This document shows positions 1 through 8,171 of a stretch of 64,000 nt of DNA, piece by piece (positions within the stretch are counted from its first letter, which is position 1; every line of letters starts with the position of its first letter). Position numbers and translations under genes: made by a program. The notes beneath the pieces were generated by a model that saw nothing but the letters and a program-made list of their open reading frames with translations, made no database searches and was not told the DNA's origin. This DNA is from Aporhodopirellula rubra (GTDB lineage: Bacteria; Planctomycetota; Planctomycetia; Pirellulales; Pirellulaceae), in assembly GCF_014192335.1 (NCBI RefSeq), contig NZ_JACHXU010000022.1, forward strand, positions 78,731 to 142,730, written 5' to 3'.

Positions 1-702
1 CAATTATTTGCCGAAGATCGTGAACCCAAAACGAAGACCGGTGTTGTTAGGTCAACCAAGACCAAACCGATTTCTTGGGAGACCATACCTGATCCGAAGC
101 TACCGAACGTGTTAATCCTTGGTGATTCGATTTCGATCGGCTACGGGCTCCCGTTGAAACGAAAGCTCGAAGGCATCGCGAACGTCTACCGCCCGATGGC
201 CACGAAAACAAAACCGCAAAACTGCGGTGGAACCACACGCGGCGTTGAGCAGATCGACGCATGGCTCGCTGAAACCGAATGGGACGTCATTCATTTCAAT
301 TGGGGATTGCACGATCTCAAGCACGTTACGGAGCCCGGTGGTTCGAGTGTATCGAAAAAGGAGAGTGACCCAGTTCAGGCGACCGTTGAACAGTATGGCA
401 AGAATTTGGAATTGATTGTTGGAAAGTTAAAGGCAACGGGGGCAAAACTTATTTTTGCGACAACGACGCCCGTCGTCGCCAATAGCAGCGGCCCGCTTCG
501 TGAGGTCGAAGCGCCGGCGCAGTACAATGAGGCCGCTCTCGAAATCATGAAGAAACATGATGTCGAAGTGAATGATCTCTACGCCGCATGTTTTGACAAG
601 TTAGATCAGTTGCAGCTTCCCAAGAACGTTCACTTCAAAAAGGAAGGTTCCGAGTTCTTGGCCGACGTGGTCGCGTCAAAGATTGAAGCCGCCTTGCAAT
701 AA
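1..702 (+). CDS. SGNH/GDSL-family hydrolase, 5' end cut by the window
   Basis: The reading frame is open from base 1 with no stop, so the true start lies upstream; a GTG at 109 is internal because it falls just before the nucleophile block. The visible part has the SGNH block I motif GDSISIGY (Ser nucleophile), a GLHD segment at the block III position and a late NVHF-KKEG stretch that supplies the catalytic His. Members of this family are esterases that remove acyl groups, often acetyl groups from carbohydrates. It lies 81 bp before a co-directional sulfatase, which suggests a role in deacylating the same polysaccharide. The substrate is inferred only. Confidence 0.85.
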   Translation, partial: QLFAEDREPKTKTGVVRSTKTKPISWETIPDPKLPNVLILGDSISIGYGLPLKRKLEGIANVYRPMATKTKPQNCGGTTRGVEQIDAWLAETEWDVIHFNWGLHDLKHVTEPGGSSVSKKESDPVQATVEQYGKNLELIVGKLKATGAKLIFATTTPVVANSSGPLREVEAPAQYNEAALEIMKKHDVEVNDLYAACFDKLDQLQLPKNVHFKKEGSEFLADVVASKIEAALQ

Positions 703-783
703 GCTCCGCCCACATCAGCAGGCTTGTATCCGTCCCCTCCGGATTTCCGACCGTGAAATCCTCCTCTCCACGAACGATAATCA

Positions 784-2274
784 ATGAATCAGATCAAATC
801 GGAACACTGTGCCACTCGTTTGCTCGCGGCGATATTCGCCCTCGCGCTGTTGAACCGTGCACCGGTTGCACAAGCTCAAGTAGAGCGCCAATCGCGTCCG
901 AACATCATTTTTGTGTTGACGGACGACCAGGGCTACGGCGATCTCGGCTGCCATGGGCATCCATTTCTGCAAACGCCCAACCTCGACAAACTGTACGAGC
1001 AAAGCACACGGTTCACCGATTTTCACGCCAGCCCCACTTGTGCGCCTACGCGGTCGGCGTTGATGTCGGGGAAGGCGCCGTTCAAGAACGGTGTCACCCA
1101 CACCATTTTAGAACGAGACCGGATGGCACTCAGCTCGACGACGATTGCGGAAGTGCTGCGTTCGGCGGGCTACACGACGGGCATCTTTGGAAAGTGGCAC
1201 TTAGGTGACGAAGATCCTTACCAGCCACAGAACCGTGGGTTTGACAAAACGTTCATTCACGGTGCGGGCGGGATCGGGCAAAACTTTGCCGGTTCCCAAA
1301 GCGACGCTCCCGGCACCAGCTATTTCAACCCAATCATCAAACAAGACAATCGCTTCGTTCAAACACAAGGCTATTGCACGGACGTGTTTTTTCAGGAGGC
1401 ATTGGGTTGGATGAAGGAGCAGAAAGACGGCGAAAAACCGTTCTTCGCGTACTTGGCCACCAACGCGCCGCACGCTCCTCGCAAGGTTGATGCGAAATAC
1501 TCTGATCTCTACAAAGACAAATGCAACGCAAACGCGGCAGCCTTCTTTGGAATGGTCACCAATATCGATGAAAACATGGGCGTTCTCATGGAGAAACTCG
1601 ATCAATGGCAGATCGCCAACAACACGCTTTTGATTTTCATGACCGACAACGGTTCCGCCGAAGGCAGTTTCAATTGCGGCATGAAAGGCAAGAAGGGTTC
1701 ACCGCATGAGGGCGGTTCTCGCGTTCCGCTGTTCATGCGAATGCCGGGAACCACGACGGCCGGTGTCGATATTGATCGTCTCACGCGGCACTACGACCTA
1801 TTTCCAACACTCGCCGAAATTGCGGGAGCGTCGGTGCCTAAGGATGTGGAGCTAGACGGGCGTAGCTTGCTACCATTGCTCAAGGATACAAACGCATCGT
1901 GGCCAGATCGTAATCTCGTCTTCCACGGCGGTCGTTGGAACAAAGCGGGTGCACCGAGACGTTGGGGCCAAGGAGAAACGGGGCCCGAGTCGGGGAAATA
2001 CGTCAATTTCGCCGTCCGCAATGAGCGTTGGCGTTTAGTGGGTTCGGAGTTGTATGACATCGAAAACGATCCCGGTGAGACAACCGACGTCGCGAAAACA
2101 CATCCGGAAGTCGCGTCGAAAATGCTGGACGTTTTCAACGCATGGTGGGACGAAGTGCGCCCCATGATGGTCAACGAAGATGCTCCGTTGGACGTCGAGA
2201 AACCCTTTCAAACTCAATTCAACAAACAAAAAGAGAGCGACGGCATCCCGGATTGGGTCGCCCCAGTCTTGTAG
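784..2274 (+). CDS. Secreted sulfatase (formylglycine type, CAPTR motif)
   Basis: A 496-residue type I sulfatase of the alkaline-phosphatase superfamily. An N-terminal signal peptide (about residues 1-31, ending in AQA) directs export. The metal-binding start PNIIFVLTDDQGYGD is at 39-53 and the active-site block CAPTRSALMSG begins at Cys86, the residue converted to formylglycine. The motif is CxPTR instead of the common CxPSR. GKWHLG and a later TDNGSAEG supply further active-site and metal ligands. It hydrolyses sulfate esters, probably on an algal polysaccharide. It is followed 48 bp later by a second sulfatase on the same strand, so the two may be co-transcribed. Confidence 0.93.
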   Translation: MNQIKSEHCATRLLAAIFALALLNRAPVAQAQVERQSRPNIIFVLTDDQGYGDLGCHGHPFLQTPNLDKLYEQSTRFTDFHASPTCAPTRSALMSGKAPFKNGVTHTILERDRMALSSTTIAEVLRSAGYTTGIFGKWHLGDEDPYQPQNRGFDKTFIHGAGGIGQNFAGSQSDAPGTSYFNPIIKQDNRFVQTQGYCTDVFFQEALGWMKEQKDGEKPFFAYLATNAPHAPRKVDAKYSDLYKDKCNANAAAFFGMVTNIDENMGVLMEKLDQWQIANNTLLIFMTDNGSAEGSFNCGMKGKKGSPHEGGSRVPLFMRMPGTTTAGVDIDRLTRHYDLFPTLAEIAGASVPKDVELDGRSLLPLLKDTNASWPDRNLVFHGGRWNKAGAPRRWGQGETGPESGKYVNFAVRNERWRLVGSELYDIENDPGETTDVAKTHPEVASKMLDVFNAWWDEVRPMMVNEDAPLDVEKPFQTQFNKQKESDGIPDWVAPVL

Positions 2275-2322
2275 TTCGCGTCCTATCGAAGTCTCGCCCA
2301 CACGTCGTCTCGGAGTTTTTAG

Positions 2323-3906
2323 ATGAAATCAAGTTTGTTTGTTGTAATGCTCGGTTTATGCGTGCTCATTCAGATTACGGCTGCTGTCCCGACCGGCGCC
2401 GCGAGTCCTGAGGATGCACGACCGAACATCGTCTTTTTGCTTGCCGACGATCAATCGACCTATTCGGTTGGCTGTTACGGTAACCCCGACGTGAAGACGC
2501 CCAACATGGATCAGTTGGCTCGCGACGGAGTTCTGTTTGACAATCATTACAACACGACTGCGATTTGTATGGCGAGTCGTGCGAACATTTTCACCGGCAT
2601 GTATGAGTACAAGACCGGCTGCAACTTCATGCACGGCGACATGCGGCAGGACGTATGGAATCAGAGTTATCCGGTCGCGTTGCGCAAGGCGGGATATTTA
2701 ACCGCTTTCGCCGGCAAATTTGGACTCGTCGTCGATGGCAAAGGACTGTGCGAGGAAGATTTTGATTTTTGGGGAGGTGCACCAGGGCAAACGAGCTTCG
2801 ACACCGCCAAAAACAAGTCGATGAAGAAGTATGCGGAGGAGTTTCCGCACTCCACGTTGTCGTATGCGGCGTTCGCGACAGACGTAATTCACGAATCGGT
2901 GCAACGCGAACAGCCGTTTTGCCTTTCAATCAGTTTCAAGGCGCCTCACAAACCGGCGATTGCGGATCCTCGGTTTGAACACGTTTACGATGGGAAAACG
3001 TTTACCAAGCCAGCTAACTTTGGTCGCGAATACAGCGAACATCTGTCACCTCAGAGCAAGATGGGACGCCAGTACCCTCGCTTCCACGATTGGAAATACG
3101 ACACCGATTATGACGGTGAAATGCGAAAGTACCATCAGCAGATCTACGGCATCGATGTGGCTCTCGGAATGATTCGCGATACCTTGGCTGCCGAAGGCGT
3201 TGCCGACAACACGGTTGTGATATACACCAGCGACAACGGATACATTTGCGGATCGCACGGATATGGATCCAAGGTTTTACCCATGGAGGAATCAGCTCGC
3301 GTGCCAATGATCATGTACGACCCTCGCAGTCCGCTCAATGGGAAACAGATTCGTTGTCAAGCATTGACCGGCAACATCGACTTCTCCCCATCAATTCTCG
3401 AACTCGCGGGGCTAGCTCCAACAGAGAATGTCGACGGACTGAGTTTGTTGAGTCTCCTTCAGGATCCGACCGATGGCGGACATGAGCAGTTGGCGTTCAT
3501 CAACACTTGGGGGCCGCAGGCGACGACCAGCATGACCTGTTTGACCAAGCAGTTCAAATACACGTATTGGTGGTTCGGTGATAAGAATGTCAAACCGGTC
3601 GAAGAATTGTTCGACACCGAAAACGATCCGCTGGAACTGAACAACCTCGCTGCGAACCCTGAGTACAGCAACGTGCTCGAGGCGATGAGAGGACGTTACG
3701 ATCACGAGCTCGACCATTGGAAATCAGAGTCGGTCGACTACAACGACTATCAACGGTACGGAACGCTTTTTGACCGCACCATTGAGTTGAACGAGAAAGC
3801 CTCGCTGATGGGCAACAAACCACCGGAGAACAACGCAAGCCAGGCCAAGGACCCGAACCCGGCCAAAGAAAATCGAAGAGCACGCAGGAATTCTGCCAAG
3901 TCCTAA
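2323..3906 (+). CDS. Secreted sulfatase (CMASR active-site motif)
   Basis: A 527-residue sulfatase with a signal peptide (about residues 1-27). The first metal block is [16 protein letters not shown]. The active-site segment is [12 protein letters not shown] with the formylglycine Cys at 82, so it is CxASR rather than CxPSR; this variant is known among formylglycine sulfatases. [13 protein letters not shown] is the second metal-ligand block and [14 protein letters not shown] the conserved Lys region. The C-terminus ends in a basic tail ([12 protein letters not shown]). It follows another sulfatase at a 48-bp gap. CGGAG about 10 bases before the ATG is a plausible ribosome site. Substrate unknown; sulfated galactan is inferred from the neighbours. 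Confidence 0.93.
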   Translation: MKSSLFVVMLGLCVLIQITAAVPTGAASPEDARPNIVFLLADDQSTYSVGCYGNPDVKTPNMDQLARDGVLFDNHYNTTAICMASRANIFTGMYEYKTGCNFMHGDMRQDVWNQSYPVALRKAGYLTAFAGKFGLVVDGKGLCEEDFDFWGGAPGQTSFDTAKNKSMKKYAEEFPHSTLSYAAFATDVIHESVQREQPFCLSISFKAPHKPAIADPRFEHVYDGKTFTKPANFGREYSEHLSPQSKMGRQYPRFHDWKYDTDYDGEMRKYHQQIYGIDVALGMIRDTLAAEGVADNTVVIYTSDNGYICGSHGYGSKVLPMEESARVPMIMYDPRSPLNGKQIRCQALTGNIDFSPSILELAGLAPTENVDGLSLLSLLQDPTDGGHEQLAFINTWGPQATTSMTCLTKQFKYTYWWFGDKNVKPVEELFDTENDPLELNNLAANPEYSNVLEAMRGRYDHELDHWKSESVDYNDYQRYGTLFDRTIELNEKASLMGNKPPENNASQAKDPNPAKENRRARRNSAKS

Positions 3907-4236
3907 TCGCCCATCGTTTCAATCGCTCCGTCTAAGACTACAGCGCGCAGATGCGGTTAAGCTCGGCAAACGAGCTGTGAGTGCTCCCTTCGTTCCTCTG
4001 ATTCACGCGTACGCGTGTGTCGGAGCCCAGTTTATCTCCTCTTTTGCGGGATAAACGACCGTGAATTTGCTGTCGCAGGCCGCGAGCGAATGGTGGGCAG
4101 ACGCACCACAGCGAAGCGTGACGCAGTAATCCTGAACTTTCTTCTGTTTTCCGACTCCAGATTCTCACCCGCCTTCACGTTACCTTTACAGACACGTGAA
4201 TTGAACGGTTTTTAAACGAGAGGAGAGGCGGAAACA
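3907..4236. other. Intergenic stretch between sulfatase pair and sigma factor
   Basis: 330 bp with no credible gene. A small hairpin (AGCTCG / CGAGCT, 3960-3976) lies 54 bases after the sulfatase stop but has no T-run, so it is only a weak terminator candidate. The sequence AGGAGAGG just before 4237 is a good ribosome site for the sigma factor. I could not identify a convincing ECF-type promoter. Confidence 0.5.
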
Positions 4237-4758
4237 ATGGACTCACGACAACAGCAAGCTGAGTTCGTTCGTCTCCTGTCGGCGAATCACCGGCGAATCC
4301 AGTCCTTCATTTTGACGCTGTTGCCCGACCAGGATCTCGCTCAAGACGCGATGCAGAATACGTCCGTCGTCATGTGGCAGAAGTTTCAGCAATTCGAAGC
4401 GGGCACCGACTTCAGCGCATGGGCGTTTCGCATCGCACGTTATGAAGTGATGGCACTGACGCGAATTCGTGGAAAAGTGCGAATGATCTTCGACGAATCG
4501 CTCTGCGAGAGCATCGCCGATGACGTCGAGCGACACGGTACCAACGTGGACGTCCGAATGCAAATTCTGAACGAGTGTCTTTCGATGTTGAGCGCGAAGG
4601 ACAGCGAGTTGCTGACACGTCGTTACGAGGAAGGTGCCACGATCAAATCGGTCGCCGAGGCGGTCGGACGTCCTGTCGAAGGCATGTACAAGGCGATGTC
4701 TCGTATCCACCGTGCGTTGTTTGAATGCACACGTCGCAAATTGGCAACTTCGGAATGA
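4237..4758 (+). CDS. ECF-like sigma-70 factor, Rhodopirellula/Verrucomicrobium family
   Basis: A 173-residue sigma factor with only regions 2 and 4. Region 2 covers roughly residues 10-80 (QDLAQDAMQNTSVVMW, then FSAWAFRIARYEVM). Region 4 covers about 110-165, with a helix-turn-helix around TIKSVAEAVGRPVEGMYKAM. This wording is characteristic of the Rhodopirellula/Verrucomicrobium sigma-70 family, which in planctomycetes usually sits before a FecR-domain gene. That is the case here: the next gene, 61 bp on, is a membrane FecR protein. It would direct RNA polymerase to target promoters once released from the partner. AGGAGAGG supports this start. Confidence 0.93.
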   Translation: MDSRQQQAEFVRLLSANHRRIQSFILTLLPDQDLAQDAMQNTSVVMWQKFQQFEAGTDFSAWAFRIARYEVMALTRIRGKVRMIFDESLCESIADDVERHGTNVDVRMQILNECLSMLSAKDSELLTRRYEEGATIKSVAEAVGRPVEGMYKAMSRIHRALFECTRRKLATSE

Positions 4759-4819
4759 ACGCTCGCGAAATGAATAACGTGGTGAATCAGCACGGTTCTA
4801 GCAAATTTTTGAGTATCAG

Positions 4820-6331
4820 ATGATGGATCAACAACGACGCACTGAGCTATACGAATTGTGTGAGGCGGTGCGGGAACAGACCGTGACCGACTCACAATGG
4901 ACGCGATTGCAAGAACTCGTCGCTGATGATGAGAGTCGCGAGTTTTGCGTTGACTACATGATGATGGCCTCACACCTCGGCGAGGTGCTGGAGGGACATG
5001 ACGCCACGTCCAAAGAATACACGAGCGCGGCCGGGCAGCAGACATTGGATGCCCTATTCCAGCGAGCAAATGCAGGGCACGGAGAAACGATTGTTCGGTC
5101 GAAGCAACGCTCTTGGTCAACGGTTCTCGTCTACGCGACCGCAATGTCGCTCGTGTTGGCAGGATTCTGGTGGGGTGGTTTTTCTAGCCGCAGATCCGTT
5201 TCGAATGCCTTCGCAACCGTCACGAATTTGTCGCACTGCAAATGGGGAACGAGCACATTGCCGACCCATCCCGGTGCTCGTTTGACGGGAGGTGAACTGG
5301 AACTGCTCGAAGGTCTTGCCAAGATCGAACTGGACAACGGCGTGAAATTGTCGCTCGAAGGTCCGGTGTCACTTCGACTGGTCTCACCGACGCAGTGCGA
5401 GGTCGCGACGGGATTGTTGTTGGCCGTGGTGCCAGGACCTGAAATCGGCTTCACGGTTCTCACCCCAACGAGTGAAGTCTTAGACCTGGGGACGGAATTT
5501 TCGGTGCGAGTCGAAGAGAGTGGTCGCACGGGAGTGCGTGTTTTGTCCGGTGAGGTGGATGTTACCAACCGGTCATCCGGAGCGTCGCAACGACTCATTG
5601 AGAATCAGATAGTCAGTGTCAACGCGACGCAACTCGATCGATCCGACGAAGCCATGGAAGTATCTATTTCCTCGCAAGATCCGCGGGTTGAACCGTTGCA
5701 AGAGTCCACGACCCGATTGATAACGACGGCCCAAGGTCGCGGGCAAGATGCATTTGTTTGGCGGGAACGTAGCAGTGGTTATGAGTCCGATCAGATGTTG
5801 TTGCTAAAGCACTGCGTATCGCATCGTCCCGAGTGGGATCGCAAGGTTTATGTTTCGTTCGACGTGAGCTCTGCCAAAGATCTCGAAATCAACTCTGCTG
5901 AACTGCGTTTCACCCTCGTCCCCAGTGAACTCGGGTACGTGACACGGCAAAAAAATGCGGTTTGTCGTGTTTATGGAATCATCGACGAGTCACTCGACGA
6001 TTGGAACGAACTATCGATCAATTGGCGAAACGCCCCCGCGAATGCTTACGCGGCAGACGCGGTTGATCCAAACCTAACTCGCGCGCTGGGATCGTTTGTA
6101 ATCCCACAAGGCGTTCAAACCGGATCCGTGGGACTGAAGAGCGATTCGATTCGCGAGTTCATCGAATCAGACACCAACGGCGTCATCACGCTCATCATCG
6201 TTCGGCAGACCCGCGAAGACCACTGGGATGGTGGTGGGTTGGTACACGCATTCGCAAGTAAAGAACATCCCACCGCATTCCCTCCTGCCATTCGTTTGGT
6301 AGGTCGTCAATCGAGCTCAACGGCTGAGTAG
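4820..6331 (+). CDS. FecR-domain transmembrane protein with DNRLRE/CBM96-like C-terminus
   Basis: A 503-residue protein in four parts. Residues 1-90 form a helical cytoplasmic region that could bind the upstream sigma factor. One membrane helix lies near 96-116 (LVYATAMSLVLAGFWWGGF). A FecR domain follows at about 145-260 (KIELDNGVKLSLEGPVSLRL ... VRVLSGEVDVTNRS). The C-terminal region, about 290-498, has the look of a DNRLRE/CBM96 module: a Ser/Ala-rich strand pattern, KVYVSFDVSS, INSAELRFTLV, then ESLDDWNELSINWRNAP, which matches the usual W-x-E-xx-xx-W-x-N-AP signature. FecR proteins in planctomycetes often carry carbohydrate-binding folds. The likely role is to sense a polysaccharide outside and control the sigma factor; that is inference. 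A second ATG three bases on is possible. Confidence 0.85.
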   Translation: MMDQQRRTELYELCEAVREQTVTDSQWTRLQELVADDESREFCVDYMMMASHLGEVLEGHDATSKEYTSAAGQQTLDALFQRANAGHGETIVRSKQRSWSTVLVYATAMSLVLAGFWWGGFSSRRSVSNAFATVTNLSHCKWGTSTLPTHPGARLTGGELELLEGLAKIELDNGVKLSLEGPVSLRLVSPTQCEVATGLLLAVVPGPEIGFTVLTPTSEVLDLGTEFSVRVEESGRTGVRVLSGEVDVTNRSSGASQRLIENQIVSVNATQLDRSDEAMEVSISSQDPRVEPLQESTTRLITTAQGRGQDAFVWRERSSGYESDQMLLLKHCVSHRPEWDRKVYVSFDVSSAKDLEINSAELRFTLVPSELGYVTRQKNAVCRVYGIIDESLDDWNELSINWRNAPANAYAADAVDPNLTRALGSFVIPQGVQTGSVGLKSDSIREFIESDTNGVITLIIVRQTREDHWDGGGLVHAFASKEHPTAFPPAIRLVGRQSSSTAE

Positions 6332-6391
6332 CCATTGTTTTTTAGTGTTGTCTTTCTGTTTTTTGTCCCTTATTGGTATCGGAGTAATCCT

Positions 6392-7543
6392 ATGAAGCGA
6401 AGAGCGTTTACGTTAGTCGAGTTGTTGGTGGTGATCGCCATCATCGGCGTCCTGGTTGGCCTGCTGTTACCCGCCGTTCAAGCGGCCCGAGAAGCGGCTC
6501 GTCGTATGTCATGCAGCAATAATTTCAAGCAGCTCGGGTTGGCAATGCACAACTATCATTCTGCTTACGATCGCCTCCCGTCCAACGGAACGGGCACTGG
6601 TATCGAGTCCTCGGGACTCGTTAATCAGCGACGTCTCGGAGCGATGGCGGGCTTTCTGCCGTTTTTCGAACAGCAGGCAATTTGGGAACAATTGTCGAAT
6701 CCGCATCAACCGGAGGCGGGAGAAACGCCCGCTCAGCCGACTATTTTGACCGCCAACGGATCGTGGCCTGCCTTCGGCCCACGGGTTTGGGAAGATCTGG
6801 ATATTTACGATCCTTGGCAAACCGAAATCCCAACGCTGCGTTGCCCCAGTGACCCGGGAACCTTACCGACCGGTAACGGCATGACGAACTACGCGTTCTG
6901 CCATGGCGATGCGATTCTGCGGGTTGGTTACAACTCCACCAACGCGTTCTTAGACCGAGGTGCATTTCGAGGCATGTTCCGTCCGCAAGTCGCAGGACGT
7001 TTTCGTGACGTGCTCGACGGGTTGGCAAACACGGTCGCGATGGGTGAAATCGCAACCGATCTCGGCGATCGCCAAATCAACGGTTCAGTCGTCAACAAGT
7101 CTCATCTCGGAAACAGCGCCGCGTTAGGAACCAGCGGAAAACTCTGTCTCGACGTTGCCGATCCACAACGTCCACAGTTTGTCGATGATTCGGTGCCGTT
7201 GTGGAACACCGGTGGTGCATCTCGAGGTGCCCGGTGGTTCGATAGCTTCTTGATGATTAACGGTTTTACGACCGTCCTGCCGCCCAACTCGCCTACCTGC
7301 CCGTTGGACTGGGGCGTGGCATGGCAATCAGGGATCTACAGTGCCGGCAGCCGGCACCAAGGCGGTGCTCATATCTTAATGGCAGACGGCAGCGTCACGT
7401 TCATCACAGACTCAATCGAAGCGGGCAACACCGAGGCAGACAGCATCTCGAAGAACTACAACAACGTTGGGCAGCAAAGTCCGTACGGTGTTTGGGGGGC
7501 TCTCGGAACGCAAGCAGCCAAAGAGACCGTTTCTCTCCCATAG
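6392..7543 (+). CDS. DUF1559 protein with prepilin-type N-terminus
   Basis: A 383-residue DUF1559 protein. The start at 6392 is preferred because it gives the compact prepilin leader [20 protein letters not shown] and follows CGGAG; the reading frame is open further upstream but that part is not pilin-like. The N-terminal methylation helix (E at +5 from the cleavage F) continues into LLPAVQAAREAARRM and SCSNNFKQLGLAMHNYHS, the family hallmark. The C-terminus has the conserved HQGGAHILMADGSVTFI block. DUF1559 proteins are very abundant in planctomycetes and of unknown function; the leader suggests processing and assembly like type II secretion pseudopilins. It lies 60 bp after the FecR gene and is likely in its operon. 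Confidence 0.92.
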   Translation: MKRRAFTLVELLVVIAIIGVLVGLLLPAVQAAREAARRMSCSNNFKQLGLAMHNYHSAYDRLPSNGTGTGIESSGLVNQRRLGAMAGFLPFFEQQAIWEQLSNPHQPEAGETPAQPTILTANGSWPAFGPRVWEDLDIYDPWQTEIPTLRCPSDPGTLPTGNGMTNYAFCHGDAILRVGYNSTNAFLDRGAFRGMFRPQVAGRFRDVLDGLANTVAMGEIATDLGDRQINGSVVNKSHLGNSAALGTSGKLCLDVADPQRPQFVDDSVPLWNTGGASRGARWFDSFLMINGFTTVLPPNSPTCPLDWGVAWQSGIYSAGSRHQGGAHILMADGSVTFITDSIEAGNTEADSISKNYNNVGQQSPYGVWGALGTQAAKETVSLP

Positions 7544-7792
7544 TTCCGCATCTGATACGAGTCGTTACGAACGCCTCGATAGAAATGACCGCCGCCGGTA
7601 CGCGCCCTCGTATCGGAGGCGAATGGATCGATTTCCGAATCGGATCATCGTTTCGACCGACTCAAATGGTCGGAATCCGGGTCGTGCATGGATTCTCCGA
7701 TGCACCTCCGAACAAAAACATCTCTATCCCGACTGACGCAGCGAGTTCCTCACCAAAAAACTTCCTCCACAAAACGCAAGCAGTTCCTGAAA

Positions 7793-7981
7793 ATGTTTAA
7801 CCGAAATCGCACCATTACCATCATCGCCGGCTGTCTCGTGCTTTGCGTTCTGTCCGTCCACACGGGATGCTCGCGTGATACCACCGCTCGCAAGCTCGAT
7901 ACACCCGAAGGTGTTGATTGGGACGCCATTAAAGCTCAAAACGAATCTGATAACGCCGGCGCAGCGAAGGCGACCGAGTAA
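7793..7981 (+). CDS. Small lipoprotein, unknown function
   Basis: A 62-residue protein. The ATG at 7793 gives a short basic N-terminus (MFNRNR), a hydrophobic stretch (TITIIAGCLVLCVLSV) and a lipobox-like HTGC at residues 22-25, so it should be a lipid-anchored protein with about 38 mature residues. The open frame upstream of 7793 lacks signal-peptide features and is left out. It sits 249 bp after the DUF1559 gene and before the sulfatase fusion. Tiny lipoproteins in this position after DUF1559 genes are common in planctomycetes. No function can be assigned. Confidence 0.72.
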   Translation: MFNRNRTITIIAGCLVLCVLSVHTGCSRDTTARKLDTPEGVDWDAIKAQNESDNAGAAKATE

Positions 7982-8030
7982 TCTCTACGACCTTTTAGAG
8001 TGTTTCAGCCAATGACGAAGGTTATCAATA

Positions 8031-8079
8031 GTAGCTACGTTCGCCAGAGCGTGATCCACCGTCGGGCGACGGTGGCTAC
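8031..8079. repeat. Intergenic hairpin element
   Basis: The core CCACCGTC-GGGC-GACGGTGG (8056-8075) is a perfect 8-bp stem with a 4-base loop. The flanks GTAGCTAC (8031-8038) and GTGGCTAC (8072-8079) are also near-complementary. It starts 49 bases after the lipoprotein stop and has no T-run. The form resembles a small dispersed intergenic palindrome rather than a terminator, but no second full copy is visible in this window. Confidence 0.45.
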
Positions 8080-8171
8080 AACCAATAGGAAATGCTCTAA
8101 CCCCACATCCCTCTGCCCCTCAATCGTTTGGACGGATCCCATTCCGATTAGCCCTCCAAAATCGCATCTCC

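Noticed and set aside
4820..6331. FecR gene as a TonB-linked iron regulator (FecI/FecR type)
   Set aside because: There is no TonB receptor nearby, the sigma factor is of the Rhodopirellula/Verrucomicrobium family, and the C-terminus looks carbohydrate-binding.
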